64,000 nucleotides of DNA from SSF14 sp046331245 (GCA_046331245.1 JAXLRH010000001.1:640338-704337), one strand, 5' to 3'. Numbered from the stretch's first letter, positions 44,411 to 54,122 are shown. Program-made: numbers and translations. The notes: generated from the letters alone by a model not told the origin.

Positions 44411-47386
44411 ATGCGCAACCCCCAGGACCTTCCACGTCGACGCCGCCGCTGGGGGGTTCCCGGGCGCGGCCGGAGCGTGCTCATCGGTCTGGCGGTGGTG
44501 CTGATCGTCCTGGTCTTCTCGCTGCGGGCGATCGCCCGCGTGTACACCGACTTCCTGTGGTTCGACGCGCTCGGCGTAGCGCGGGCGTGGGAGCGGCAGC
44601 TGCAGTACCAGGGCATCCTCGCGGTGCTCTTCTCGCTCGTGTTCTTCGTGCTGCTGAGCGTCAACCTCCTCATCGCCAACCGCATCGCTCCGGCGGTGGT
44701 GCCGCGTCGCACGGGCGACGAGCTCGTCGAGCGCTACCGCGAGCTGGTCGGTGGTCGGCAGCGCACGGTGTGGCTCACGGTGGCGGTCGGATTCGCGCTG
44801 ATCGCCGGCGTGGGTGCGGCGTCGCAGTGGAAGAGCTGGGCGCTGTTCCGCTTCGGCGGCTCGTTCGGCACGAAGGACCCGCTCAACAAGGTCGACCTCG
44901 GCTTCTACGTGTTCAAGCTGCCGTTCCTCTCCTACGTGGTGAGCTGGGCGTTCGCCGCGAGCGTCATCGTGCTGCTGCTCGTGCTGATGGCCCACTACCT
45001 CACGGGCGCGGTGCACCTGCCGGGCACGGGCGCGGCGGCGAGCCGGGCCACCAAGACGCACCTCTCGGCGCTGTTCGCGCTGCTGGCGCTCGTGAAGGCG
45101 GCGGACTACTGGCTCGACCGGTATCGGCTCACGCTGTCGAACCGTGGCGTGGTGAGCGGCGCGTTGTACACCGACGTCAACGCCACGCTGCCGGCCACCA
45201 TCCTGCTCGTGCTCATCGCCGTCCTGTGTGCGGCGACGTTCGTGGTGAACATCCGGCGCAAGGGCTGGGGCCTTCCGATGATCGCCCTCGGCCTCTGGGT
45301 GCTCGTGTCGATCGTGGCCGGCACGGTGTATCCGGCGGCGCTGCAGAAGCTGAAGGTCGACGCGAAGGAGTCGGCGCTCGAGGCGCCGTACATCAAGCGC
45401 AACATCACGGCGACGCGGGCGGCCATGGGGCTCGACCGCGTCGAGGAGCGCAACTTCGACTACCAGGACCAGCTCAGCGACCAGACGATCACGGACAACG
45501 CGTCGACGGTGTCGAACGTGCGTCTCCTCGATCCGACGGTGATCCCGCCGACGTTCACGACCCTGCAGTCGAAGTTCGACTTCTACCAGTTCAGCGATCT
45601 CGACGTGGACCGCTACCAGTTCAACGGGCAGCAGACCGAGGTCATCATCGGTGCGCGGGAGCTGAACCAGGACGCGATCCCGGTGGACACGTGGGAGGGC
45701 CGGCACCTCTCCTACACGCACGGCTACGGCGTGGCCATGGCGCCGGCGAACGCGGTGAACGCCGACGGCGAACCGGACTTCGCGATCAGCGACGTGCCGG
45801 TGCGCATCGACACCGACCAGGTGCAGGGCGTGAAGCTGACCCGCCCGGAGCTGTACTTCGGCGAGGGCCTCGACACCGCGGACGAGGCGGGGTACGCCAT
45901 CGTCGGCACCTCGCTCAAGGAGGAGGGCCGGCAGTACGACGGCGGCGGTGGGGTCGCCATCGACTCGCTCGTGCGGAAGATGGCGTTCGCACTGCGCTTC
46001 GGCGACCTCGAGCCGCTGACCTCGGAGTACCTCACGTCGAAGTCGCGAGTGCTCTACATCCGCGGCGTGCGTGAGCGCGTGTCACAGGTGGCGCCGTTCC
46101 TGCAGTGGGACCACGACCCGTACCCGGTGCTCATCGACGGTCGCATCAAGTACGTGATCGACGGCTACACGACGTCGGACTCCGTGCCGTACGCGCAGAC
46201 GGCGAACGTGTCGGACCTCGACGCGAGCTCGGGCCTTGCCGGCCAGAAGTTCAACTACCTCCGCAACTCGGTGAAGGCCGTGGTCGACGCGTACGACGGC
46301 AAGATCACGATGTACGTGACCGACGAGATGTACGGCTCGCACGACCCGATCATCGAGGCGTACAGCGCCGCCTTCCCCGAGCTGTTCACGCCGGGCGAGA
46401 AGATGCCGGCCGAGCTGAAGTCGCACCTCCGCTACCCGGAGGACCTCTTCAAGGTGCAGACCGAGATGTGGGGTCGCTACCACCTCTCCGATCCGGGCGA
46501 GTTCTACAAGCAGCAGGACGGCTGGGACGTCGCGCAGAACCCGCCGGCCAGCATCGACCGGTCGTCGGCTGCGGCGGCGGGGGAGGGGTTCACCCCCATC
46601 GACCCGAACTACCTGCAGATGCGGCTGCCGAAGGAGAGTGCCGACGAGTTCGTCCTGTTCCGCCCCTTCGTGCCGCACTCACAGGTCGGGTCGAAGAGCC
46701 CGAAGAAGCAGCTCAACTCGTTCATGGTCGGTCGCAGCGATCCCGAGCGCTACGGGTCGCTGTCGGTCTACACGATGACCGAGCCCGGTCCGAACGGCAC
46801 GACGCAGCGCAACCGCGACGTCGACGGCCCGCTCACCGCGCACGAGAACATGGTGTCGAACACCACGACGCGTCTGTCGGAGCGGCTCACCCAGCTGGAG
46901 GGCGGCGGCTCGAAGGTGAAGTTCGGCAACCTGGTGCTGGTGCCGATCCAGCAGGGGCTGTTGTACGTGCGCCCGATCTACGTGTCGGGCTCGGCCGAGG
47001 GGTCGGCGCAGCAGCTCCGCATCGTGGTGGTGTCGATCGGCGGCCAGGTCGCGATCGGCGACACCTTGGCCGAGGCGCTCACCAAGTTGTTCCCGACGGC
47101 GAAGATCGCCACGCGTGAGGTGACGACGCCGTCCACCGACGTGTCGACCACCACCACGCCGGGGTCGACGCCGACCACGACAGCGCCGGACGACAACGCG
47201 TCGGCGGCCGACCTCATCGCGCAGGCGGTGAAGCTGTTCGACGAGGCCGACGCCGAGCTCCGCTCCGGTGGGGCGACCAACCTGTCGGACTACCAGGCGA
47301 AGACGGCGCAGGCGCAGGAGCTCGTGCGGCGAGCCGAGCAGGCCCTCGGCGGCACCGCCACCACCACGACGACCACGACTCCCTGA
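44411..47386 (+). CDS. UPF0182 family membrane protein
   Basis: A 991-residue protein of the UPF0182 family: about seven transmembrane helices in the first 320 residues, then a large extracytoplasmic domain (about 325-900) with conserved patterns such as YVIDGYTTSDSVPY and MYGSHDPIIEAYSAAFP, ending in a Thr-rich tail. The biochemical function is unknown; the family is widespread in actinobacteria, and homologues neighbour PDZ-protease genes in mycobacteria, as here. The start is ATG 44411. The next gene starts 37 bases past its stop. Confidence 0.9.
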   Translation: MRNPQDLPRRRRRWGVPGRGRSVLIGLAVVLIVLVFSLRAIARVYTDFLWFDALGVARAWERQLQYQGILAVLFSLVFFVLLSVNLLIANRIAPAVVPRRTGDELVERYRELVGGRQRTVWLTVAVGFALIAGVGAASQWKSWALFRFGGSFGTKDPLNKVDLGFYVFKLPFLSYVVSWAFAASVIVLLLVLMAHYLTGAVHLPGTGAAASRATKTHLSALFALLALVKAADYWLDRYRLTLSNRGVVSGALYTDVNATLPATILLVLIAVLCAATFVVNIRRKGWGLPMIALGLWVLVSIVAGTVYPAALQKLKVDAKESALEAPYIKRNITATRAAMGLDRVEERNFDYQDQLSDQTITDNASTVSNVRLLDPTVIPPTFTTLQSKFDFYQFSDLDVDRYQFNGQQTEVIIGARELNQDAIPVDTWEGRHLSYTHGYGVAMAPANAVNADGEPDFAISDVPVRIDTDQVQGVKLTRPELYFGEGLDTADEAGYAIVGTSLKEEGRQYDGGGGVAIDSLVRKMAFALRFGDLEPLTSEYLTSKSRVLYIRGVRERVSQVAPFLQWDHDPYPVLIDGRIKYVIDGYTTSDSVPYAQTANVSDLDASSGLAGQKFNYLRNSVKAVVDAYDGKITMYVTDEMYGSHDPIIEAYSAAFPELFTPGEKMPAELKSHLRYPEDLFKVQTEMWGRYHLSDPGEFYKQQDGWDVAQNPPASIDRSSAAAAGEGFTPIDPNYLQMRLPKESADEFVLFRPFVPHSQVGSKSPKKQLNSFMVGRSDPERYGSLSVYTMTEPGPNGTTQRNRDVDGPLTAHENMVSNTTTRLSERLTQLEGGGSKVKFGNLVLVPIQQGLLYVRPIYVSGSAEGSAQQLRIVVVSIGGQVAIGDTLAEALTKLFPTAKIATREVTTPSTDVSTTTTPGSTPTTTAPDDNASAADLIAQAVKLFDEADAELRSGGATNLSDYQAKTAQAQELVRRAEQALGGTATTTTTTTP

Positions 47387-47423
47387 CACCGGGGGAGCGG
47401 GCCGCCACGGCTACGCTCCCTCG

Positions 47424-48098
47424 GTGCTCTCCACCGTCCTGGCCCTCATTCCCAAGTGGCTCGACCCGCAGCATCTCCTGGAGACGTACGGCAACTGGGC
47501 TGTCGTCGCGGTGATCTTCGCCGAGTGCGGGTTGTTCATCGGCTTCTTCCTGCCGGGTGATTCGCTCCTCTTCCTCGCCGGTTTCTTCTCGGCGTCGAGC
47601 AAGTTCGGCATCTGGCCGTGGTGGGTGCTCCTGCCGTCGCTCTTCGTCGCGGCCTTCGTCGGCGACCAGTGCGGCTACATGCTCGGCACTCGCATCGGCC
47701 CGGCGCTGTTCGACAAGCCCGACGCTCGCATCTTCAAGCAGAAGTACGTGCGGATGGCCCACGAGTACCTCGAGGAGCGCGGCAAGATCGCGATCCCGCT
47801 GTCGCGCTTCGTGCCGGTGGTGCGCACGTTCATGCCGATCGTCGTCGGCGTGTCGGAGATCCCGTACCGCACGTACGCGCTGCTGGACGCCATCGGCGCC
47901 TTCGTGTGGGCCGTCGGCGTCACCGCGATCGGCGTGCTGGTGGGCACCTTCACCGACAAGACGATCAACATCGACAAGTACCTGTTGCCGGTGGTCGCCG
48001 TGGTCGTGCTGCTCTCCCTCCTCCCGGTCGCGCTGGAGGTGCGCCGCAAGCGTCGCCACGGGGCTGCCGCTGCGGCGGAGCACTCCGAACTGCCCTGA
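47424..48098 (+). CDS. DedA-family membrane protein
   Basis: A 224-residue inner-membrane protein of the DedA (VTT) family, associated with lipid scrambling and membrane homeostasis. The FFLPGDSLLFLAG and SRFVPVVRTFMPIVVGV motifs are characteristic, and four or more helices are visible. The start is GTG 47424. C-terminal helix then a basic tail (EVRRKRRHG). It follows UPF0182 by 37 bases and may be co-transcribed. Confidence 0.9.
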   Translation: MLSTVLALIPKWLDPQHLLETYGNWAVVAVIFAECGLFIGFFLPGDSLLFLAGFFSASSKFGIWPWWVLLPSLFVAAFVGDQCGYMLGTRIGPALFDKPDARIFKQKYVRMAHEYLEERGKIAIPLSRFVPVVRTFMPIVVGVSEIPYRTYALLDAIGAFVWAVGVTAIGVLVGTFTDKTINIDKYLLPVVAVVVLLSLLPVALEVRRKRRHGAAAAAEHSELP

Positions 48099-48256
48099 AT
48101 CCCGCGGCGTCATCTTCTTGACGCCGGGTCCGGTCGTGGACTGGACTTGTCCGCCGTGTGTCCGACTCGCCTGCCTCTCGGCGGGTGGCGTGCACGGGTG
48201 AACGAGTCAGTGGCCTGCCAGTTCGGCGCGCCTGACCGCAATGGAAGGGAACACCA

Positions 48257-50572
48257 ATGTTTGGACTGATCGCCACTGAGGGCGGTTACCAGGACTTCGT
48301 GCTCGATTCGGCCGCGAAGACGTGGCTGATCGTCGCGATCGTGATCGCCCTGGGCGCCCTCGCCCTCGGATTCGTCATGATGCGCGGCGTGCTGGCCAAG
48401 GAGACCGGCAACGAGAAGATGGGCGAGATCGCGAGCGCCGTGCAGGAAGGCGCGATGGCCTACATCAAGCGTCAGTTCCGCACCATCGGCGTCATCGTGG
48501 TGCCACTCGCGGTCATCGTGTTCCTCACGTCGAAGGCCATCACTGCGACGGGGACGGCGGACGGCATGAGCGGCAGCCTCTCGTTCGCCCAGTCCGGCAC
48601 CTTCCGCACGATCGCCTTCATCGTCGGCGCCATCCTCTCGGGCTCGATCGGCTTCCTCGGCATGTGGCTCTCCACCCGGGCGAACCTTCGCACCGCGGCC
48701 GCCGCACAGACCGGCTCGATGAACGCCGCCATGCAGGTCGCCTTCAAGGCCGGTGGCACGATCGGCCTCTTCACCGCCGGCCTCGGTCTGCTCGGTGCCT
48801 CGCTCATCATCGTGATCTTCCGCAACTCGGCGTCGGCCATGCTCGTCGGCTTCGGGTTCGGTGGCTCGCTCCTCGCACTGTTCCTTCGTGTCGGCGGCGG
48901 CATCTTCACCAAGGCCGCCGACGTCGGTGCCGACCTCGTCGGCAAGGTCGAGGCCGGCATCCCCGAGGACGATCCTCGCAACCCGGCCACCATCGCCGAC
49001 AACGTGGGCGACAACGTGGGCGACTGCGCCGGCATGGCGGCCGACCTCTTCGAGAGCTTCGGCGTGACGCTCGTCGCCTCGATCATCCTCGGCGTGTCGG
49101 CGTTCTCGACCGGCGGCCTCGGCCTCGGCGGCACGCAGGCGGCCAAGGGTCTTATCTTCCCGATCGCCGTGGTGGCGCTCGGTCTCGTCGCCTCGATCGT
49201 GGCGATCTACATGGTGAAGGCCAACGAGAGCGAGACCAACGCCCTCAAGCCGATCAACCGTGGCCTCAACATCGCGTCGGTGCTGGCACTCGGCGGCGCC
49301 GCCGTCGTGGCGTTCGGCTACGTCGGCAACCCGGCCGGCTCGCAGATCACCCAGCCCGGCCTGCGCATGTTCCTCGCCGTGCTCGCCGGTGTGGTGCTCG
49401 GCCAGGCGGCCTCCCGCATCACGCAGTACTTCACCTCGAGCCAGTTCAAGCCGGTGAAGGACATCGCCGAGGCCGGCACCACCGGCCCGGCCACCGTGCT
49501 CCTCTCGGGTCTCAGCTCGGGCCTCGAGTCGGCCGTGTGGGCCGCGGTCGCCATCTGCGTCGCCATCGGTGTCGCCCTCGCCCTCGGCGACGGCAACTCG
49601 CACTTCGGCCTCTACCTGATCGCCCTCACCGGCATCGGCATGCTGTCGACCACCGCCATCGTGGTGGCCGAGGACACGTTCGGCCCGATCGCCGACAACG
49701 CCCAGGGCATCGCCGAGATGTCGGGTGTGTTCGAGGGTCGTACCGAGGAGATCCTCGACGGCCTCGACACGGTCGGCAACACGACCAAGGCCGTCACCAA
49801 GGGCTTCGCGATCGGCACCGCCGTCATCGCCGCCGTGGCGCTGTTCGCCAGCTTCGTCGAGACGATCGCCGGCGGCAACGGCAAGAGCGCGGTCATCGAC
49901 ATCGCCGAGCCGAAGACGTTCATCGGCGCCATCATCGGCGGCGGCGTGGTGTTCCTGTTCAGCTCGCTGGCCATCCTGGCCGTGGGCCGCACCGCCGGCG
50001 TGGTGGTGGAGGAAGTCCGCCGTCAGTTCCGTGAGAAGCCCGGCATCATGGACTACTCCGAGAAGCCCGACTACGGCCCCGTCATCGACATCTGCACCGG
50101 TGCGGCGCTCCGCGAGCTCATCACGCCGGCGCTGCTCGCCGTGCTCGTGCCCGTCGCGGTCGGCTTCGGCCTCGGCCCGTACGCGCTCGGCGGCTACCTC
50201 ATCGCCGCCATCGTCGTGGGCCAGCTGATGGCGAACTTCCTGTCCAACGCCGGTGGCGCCTGGGACAACGCGAAGAAGTACATCGAGGAGGGCAACCACG
50301 GGGGCAAGGGTTCCGACGTGCACAAGGCCGTCGTGATCGGCGACACCGTCGGTGACCCGTTCAAGGACACCGCCGGCCCGGCCATCAACCCGCTCATCAA
50401 GGTGATGAACCTCGTGTCGCTGCTCGTGCTGCCGGCCGTGCTCTCGCTCGCCGACAACAACGTGCGCTACGTCATCGCGGTGGGCGCGGTCGTGGTGCTC
50501 ATCGGCGCCGTGCTGTTCTCGAAGCGCTCGGGGAGCTCGACGGCGGACACCCCCGCCGCTGCCTCCGTCTGA
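48257..50572 (+). CDS. hppA: Membrane-bound proton-pumping pyrophosphatase, K+-independent type
   Basis: A 771-residue integral enzyme that couples pyrophosphate hydrolysis to proton export, with about 16 helices. The substrate motif DVGADLVGKVEAGIPEDDPRNPATIADNVGDNVGD spans about residues 222-256. The GNTTKA motif at about 508-513 has Lys where K+-dependent enzymes have Ala, so it belongs to the K+-independent group. The start is ATG 48257 with GGAAGGGA upstream, after a 158-base leader that is likely to hold its promoter. It is followed 3 bases later by the convergent amidotransferase gene. Confidence 0.96.
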   Translation: MFGLIATEGGYQDFVLDSAAKTWLIVAIVIALGALALGFVMMRGVLAKETGNEKMGEIASAVQEGAMAYIKRQFRTIGVIVVPLAVIVFLTSKAITATGTADGMSGSLSFAQSGTFRTIAFIVGAILSGSIGFLGMWLSTRANLRTAAAAQTGSMNAAMQVAFKAGGTIGLFTAGLGLLGASLIIVIFRNSASAMLVGFGFGGSLLALFLRVGGGIFTKAADVGADLVGKVEAGIPEDDPRNPATIADNVGDNVGDCAGMAADLFESFGVTLVASIILGVSAFSTGGLGLGGTQAAKGLIFPIAVVALGLVASIVAIYMVKANESETNALKPINRGLNIASVLALGGAAVVAFGYVGNPAGSQITQPGLRMFLAVLAGVVLGQAASRITQYFTSSQFKPVKDIAEAGTTGPATVLLSGLSSGLESAVWAAVAICVAIGVALALGDGNSHFGLYLIALTGIGMLSTTAIVVAEDTFGPIADNAQGIAEMSGVFEGRTEEILDGLDTVGNTTKAVTKGFAIGTAVIAAVALFASFVETIAGGNGKSAVIDIAEPKTFIGAIIGGGVVFLFSSLAILAVGRTAGVVVEEVRRQFREKPGIMDYSEKPDYGPVIDICTGAALRELITPALLAVLVPVAVGFGLGPYALGGYLIAAIVVGQLMANFLSNAGGAWDNAKKYIEEGNHGGKGSDVHKAVVIGDTVGDPFKDTAGPAINPLIKVMNLVSLLVLPAVLSLADNNVRYVIAVGAVVVLIGAVLFSKRSGSSTADTPAAASV

Positions 50573-50575
50573 TCG

Positions 50576-51289
50576 TCAACCGACCTCGGAGAGGAAGGCC
50601 CGCACCAGCGCCTCGGCGCGGGTGTGGGCCTTCTCCGTCTCTGCGGCCGTCCGCTCGAGGAGCTCGTCGGGATCGACGCCGCAGTCGCGGAGCTGGTCGC
50701 GGTCGGTGATCATCCACTCCTCGAGCACGGCGGTGTCGATCTCGGGGTGGAACTGCAGGGCGAGGTTGCGGCGGAGGCGGAACGCCTGCGGTCCGGCCGG
50801 TGAGGTGGCGAGGAGGGTTGCCCCCTCGGGCACGGCGAACACGTCGAGGTGCCACTGGAACCACGGGCCGGTGGCGAACGGCAGGTCGACGATGCCGCCG
50901 TCGGGCAGCGGCGCCGGGTCGATCTCGATCCAGCCGATCTCCTCGGTGGCCGCCGGCCGCACCTCGGCGCCGTGCGCGGAGGCGAGGAGCTGCCCGCCGA
51001 AGCAGATGCCGAGTACGGGGATGCCGCGACGGTCGGCCTCGCGCACGAGCTCCTGCTCGTCGCCGATCCACGTGCCGATGTTCTCGTGGTCGTACACCGA
51101 CCACCGCGAACCGAGTGGCACGAGGAGGTCGACGCCGTCGAGTGTGGGCAGCGGACCGGAGCTCACGCCGGAGTCGAGCTCGGTGCAGATGTAGTGCTCG
51201 CGCACCTCGTAGCCGAGCTCGGCGACGATGGCGCCGACGAGCCCGGTGAGGGAGTTGGCGTCGTGGTGCAAGAAGAGGGCGACGGGCAC
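50576..51289 (-). CDS. Class I glutamine amidotransferase-like protein
   Basis: A 237-residue GATase1 protein. The nucleophile Cys is in LGICFGGQ (about residue 96), and the His/Glu pair in FHPE (about 183). An N-terminal alpha/beta region precedes it. Such stand-alone domains act as amidases or as peptidases of gamma-glutamyl compounds; the acceptor is unknown. The start is GTG 51289. It converges on hppA. Confidence 0.85.
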   Translation of the reverse strand: MPVALFLHHDANSLTGLVGAIVAELGYEVREHYICTELDSGVSSGPLPTLDGVDLLVPLGSRWSVYDHENIGTWIGDEQELVREADRRGIPVLGICFGGQLLASAHGAEVRPAATEEIGWIEIDPAPLPDGGIVDLPFATGPWFQWHLDVFAVPEGATLLATSPAGPQAFRLRRNLALQFHPEIDTAVLEEWMITDRDQLRDCGVDPDELLERTAAETEKAHTRAEALVRAFLSEVG

Positions 51290-51380
51290 GGCGTCAGGCT
51301 AGCCCTCGGTCTTTTTCTCACGAGGCGCCGGTAGCGTGAGTTCGGCGCCACCCCAGTCGAGCAGCGCCGTGGGAGTCAGC

Positions 51381-51557
51381 ATGTCGAAGTTCGAGGTGGG
51401 CGATCGGGTCATCATCACGGAGGGTGACTTCAAGGGCGACCAGGGCGCCATCACCGACAAGAACCTCATCGGCGACGGCATCACCGTGGCGCTCGCCAAC
51501 GGTGGTCGCGAGATCAAGACGCACGAGGCCCACGTGATGGTGCTCGGCGACGACTGA
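51381..51557 (+). CDS. Small KOW-motif-like protein
   Basis: A 58-residue protein. VGDRVIITEGDFKGDQGAITDKN matches the KOW/SH3-like motif found in ribosomal L24 and NusG. It starts at ATG 51381, with GGGAG upstream. There is no other domain, so RNA binding is likely but the partner is unknown. Confidence 0.75.
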   Translation: MSKFEVGDRVIITEGDFKGDQGAITDKNLIGDGITVALANGGREIKTHEAHVMVLGDD

Positions 51558-51593
51558 GTCGCCGTTCTCGCCGTCGTCCTCGCCGGCCCCGGG

Positions 51594-52694
51594 TTACGGG
51601 AGGGTGAGGCCGAGCTCGCGGAAGCTCCCGTCGTCGCACGGGATCTGTGCGCTCAACTGCCGCACCCCGATGATCACGCCGGTGCCGGGCGCCGTGTCGA
51701 CCGACCCGAACATGTACGGGTGCAGCACCGACGCGTTGCAGCCGCTCAATCGGAGGCCGATCGACGGCGTCCACGGCTGCACGTCGGAGATCTCGAGGGT
51801 GTAGCCGCCGAAGGTGACCGTGGCCGTGCCGACACCGCCGGTGAAGCCGATCGTCTGCGACGTGGCCGACCAGTAGCCGACGCGCCCGCCCGACACGACG
51901 GGGTCGGACATCACGACGCCGCTCGTTCCGAGCGCGATCGACCTCGGGATGCCACAGTTCGAGGCGAGCACGGCGCGTGGGGGCAGCGTGGTAGACGCGA
52001 TCCCGCCGTAGCCCCAGATCGGCCCGAACCGACTGATCGTCGCGATGACGGGGCCGAAGGTGCCGGCCACCGACCAGCTGTCGCCGTGCGGCGCCGTGAG
52101 GCTGGCCAGGCTGTCGAGCCGGCACGACGGCCCGCCGGGGAACTCGAGCACCGAGCTCGGAGTCGTGAGGACCATGCCGCCGGCGGTGTCGTCGATCGAT
52201 TCGAGCAGCGTCCAGGTGCACGGGCCGGACGCGTTGACAATCGTGCCGGCCGTGCTCGCCACCGAGAGCACTTTCACCGGCCCCTGGCCGAGCGACACGC
52301 TCACCTGCGTCGACGCGGCGCACGACTGCCCGGCCGGTTCCACCGTGGAGTAGAGGCCGTTCATGAGGTCGTTCGGCATCGTCGTGCCCGCCGTGTGGGT
52401 GCCGGCGCCGAACGACTTCCGGAACGACAGCAGCGGCGGGAGCGTGGTCGTGGTGGGTGCGGCCGTCGTCGGCGGGAAGAGGATGCGCGCTGCGTCGGCC
52501 TTGGTGAGCGCCCGCGCCCAGCGCCCGTTGCGACAGACGAGCACCCAGGAGCCGCCGTCGTCGCCGAAGTCCTTCGTGTTGCAGCGCTTGCCGACGGTGC
52601 CGCGCTGGCAGGCGGGGAGCAGGATCAGCAGCGTTGCCGCGATCAGCAGACCGGCGACGGCGCGTCGATGAGGTGGGGCGGTCGTGCTGGGCAT
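51594..52694 (-). CDS. Putative secreted lipoprotein
   Basis: A 366-residue exported protein with signal peptide and lipobox ILLPAC (Cys near residue 29), a basic region with Cys, a Thr/Pro linker, then a beta-rich body with several Gly/Ser-rich turns and four cysteines. No enzymatic motif. Start ATG 52694 (a longer in-frame codon at 52730 is less likely). The function is unknown. Confidence 0.75.
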   Translation of the reverse strand: MPSTTAPPHRRAVAGLLIAATLLILLPACQRGTVGKRCNTKDFGDDGGSWVLVCRNGRWARALTKADAARILFPPTTAAPTTTTLPPLLSFRKSFGAGTHTAGTTMPNDLMNGLYSTVEPAGQSCAASTQVSVSLGQGPVKVLSVASTAGTIVNASGPCTWTLLESIDDTAGGMVLTTPSSVLEFPGGPSCRLDSLASLTAPHGDSWSVAGTFGPVIATISRFGPIWGYGGIASTTLPPRAVLASNCGIPRSIALGTSGVVMSDPVVSGGRVGYWSATSQTIGFTGGVGTATVTFGGYTLEISDVQPWTPSIGLRLSGCNASVLHPYMFGSVDTAPGTGVIIGVRQLSAQIPCDDGSFRELGLTLP

Positions 52695-52749
52695 CGTGTG
52701 ACGGTAACGGCTCTCTCCGCAGGAGGCCATCCCCCACGGGGCGGAAGCG

Positions 52750-53001
52750 TCAGTCGCCGCGGTCGATGACGATCTCGTCCTCGGGCACGCAGTGGTACAC
52801 CCACACCTCGCGATCGTCGTCCTCGACGTCGACGCGGTCGAACCGGAACGTCTGCATGCGGAACGGGTCGTGGAGGTGGTCGAGCTCCTCGATGGCGCTG
52901 GCGTTCATGATCGACGGAGGAATCGGCTCGGACTCGCCGACCTCCTGGGACCAGGCCTCGATCCCATCACCGCATTCGAATCGGAAGTGGCGCGTCGGCA
53001 T
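52750..53001 (-). CDS. Hypothetical protein, 83 residues
   Basis: A small acidic soluble protein. RHFRFECGDGIEAWSQ and FRFDRVDVEDDDREVWVYHC suggest beta-strands. No known family. It starts at ATG 53001, with AGGAT upstream, and precedes the lower-GC region. Confidence 0.6.
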   Translation of the reverse strand: MPTRHFRFECGDGIEAWSQEVGESEPIPPSIMNASAIEELDHLHDPFRMQTFRFDRVDVEDDDREVWVYHCVPEDEIVIDRGD

Positions 53002-53039
53002 GGCCCGATCCTAGGACCGGCAGGGGACGCGTCGAATTC

Positions 53040-53076
53040 CGTGCAGAAAGCGACGTCTGACGTCGCAATCTGCACG
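53040..53076. repeat. Near-perfect inverted repeat beside the island boundary
   Basis: GTGCAGA, AA, GCGACGT, loop CTG, ACGTCGC, AA, TCTGCAC: two perfect 7-base arms separated by an AA/AA mismatch, with an extra C-G pair outside (53040 and 53076). It lies 14 bases from the displaced msrA 3' end. It may be a terminator or a recombinase-related palindrome. Confidence 0.8.
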
Positions 53077-53090
53077 AACTCGCCGGCGGG

Positions 53091-53145
53091 TCAGTCGGTG
53101 GCCAGCCCGATCGGGCAGCTCACGCCCGTTCCGCCGAGGCCGCAG
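53091..53145 (-). pseudogene. Displaced msrA 3' end
   Basis: In minus-strand frame this reads CGLGGTGVSCPIGLATD followed by a stop. The intact MsrA gene (56137-56787) ends CGLGGTGVSCPIGLAME. Outside these 17 codons there is no further match: upstream residues are unrelated. The nucleotide match to the intact 3' end is about 40 of 55 by eye, with an identical 12-base block CCGAGGCCGCAG at the inner boundary (53134-53145 and 56180-56191). It looks like the native msrA end displaced when an element brought in a replacement end. Confidence 0.75.
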
Positions 53146-53403
53146 CTCCACGGCGCTGCACACCAGTCCGACCTGACGAGCCCGGTTGCTCGTGCTGCGG
53201 CGGAGGCCGACTTCGGTCCGCCGGCTTCGGGGGTTGATCCGAGTCACCCGCTAGGCGGGCGGGATGGCGGCACGGACGGTCTGGCGCTGTGGGAGGGCGA
53301 TCCCGTCACCGATGCGGTCTACTTTCCACTCGGGCAAAGGATCTCAAAGAGGCGAAAGGTAGGTTCAAATCAGACCTAGGGAGAGATACTCGATGGTCAT
53401 CAA

Positions 53404-53538
53404 ATGGCGTTCGCTGCGAACCTGAACTTTACGCTAGATGAGCGTGCGGAGTCTGAGAAGCTCGCTAAATCGTCCAAGAGGGCGGCCCATCACTTTCATC
53501 GTGAACGTGTCGTTCACGAGCGGATAGGCCCGCGATGA
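53404..53538 (+). CDS. Small protein coupled to the next (broken) gene
   Basis: A 44-residue helical, basic ORF (MAFAANLNFTLDERAESEKL at its start, His/Arg-rich end). Its stop shares ATGA with the start of the next ORF (53535), which suggests translational coupling. There is no recognised family. It could be an antitoxin- or controller-like protein for the following gene, but only the arrangement hints at it. Confidence 0.4.
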   Translation: MAFAANLNFTLDERAESEKLAKSSKRAAHHFHRERVVHERIGPR

Positions 53539-54122
53539 GATCAGCTCGGCTCCGATTTCTGCGGATCACCAATGGTGACGATCCGCCCGGGGGGAACCAG
53601 TTGGCGTATCTTGAGGCGCTGCAGACTGGTGGCACAACGTGGTGCCGGGCCGTCTTCATCGGTTTCTCGGAGGCGGAGCAACGCTTCGATTGGATTGGAT
53701 GGGCAAATTCAAGAGGCAGTCATACTCAATGTGAAACTTGACGATGACAATTTTCCGATGACTCGGGAGCGACGCGATTCTTTCACCGCTTCGGCAGCAG
53801 CCGCGCAACCACGAAATACCCAATGGTGGGAGGACCATTCGCGCTGTCGCCTCCCAGTACTCGACTAAAGATTGAGTTCAATGAACGGAATGGCAGCTGG
53901 CATCAGACATCATATTTGTGGTAGTTCGAGCCAGAAGTGCGATGGTACAAGGCCACTCGGATTCGCGAAGGATGGGACTTCCATGCCGCAAGGCTTGCCG
54001 AGGAACGTCGGAAGAGCGCGCCAGGGACGTCGTGCCCAGTTCCGGTGGACCGAGTGCTATCGGACGAGGTCTCGCCCGGATGGCGGGAGATGTTTGGGCG
54101 GGCACCGTGGGAGAAGTCCTGA
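53535..54122 (+). pseudogene. Broken gene in the island, function unknown
   Basis: Starts at ATG 53535 (MRSARLRFLRITNGDDPPGG) and is coherent to about 53700. After that the frames exchange: one continues with IQEAVILNVKLDDDNFP (about 53703-53758), another with FFHRFGSSRATTKYPMVGG (from 53760), then a TAG at 53922 interrupts, and the same frame continues with EVRWYKATRIREGWDF to a stop at 54122. At least two indels and one nonsense codon are needed to explain it. The protein would be about 195 residues, mixed alpha/beta. I do not recognise it; a nuclease is possible from the island setting but unproven. Confidence 0.5.

Larger units (their letters stand above)
53002..53403. other. Non-coding stretch at the island boundary
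   Basis: About 400 bases without a supported gene. It holds a near-perfect inverted repeat (53040-53076) and a displaced msrA 3' end (53091-53145), both listed separately. From 53150 to 53403 the sequence shifts to lower GC and I see no coding frame with a start and ribosome site. Confidence 0.6.

Noticed and set aside
48110..50323. A 737-codon minus-strand frame opposite hppA
   Set aside because: Antisense shadow; the pyrophosphatase motifs are complete on the plus strand.
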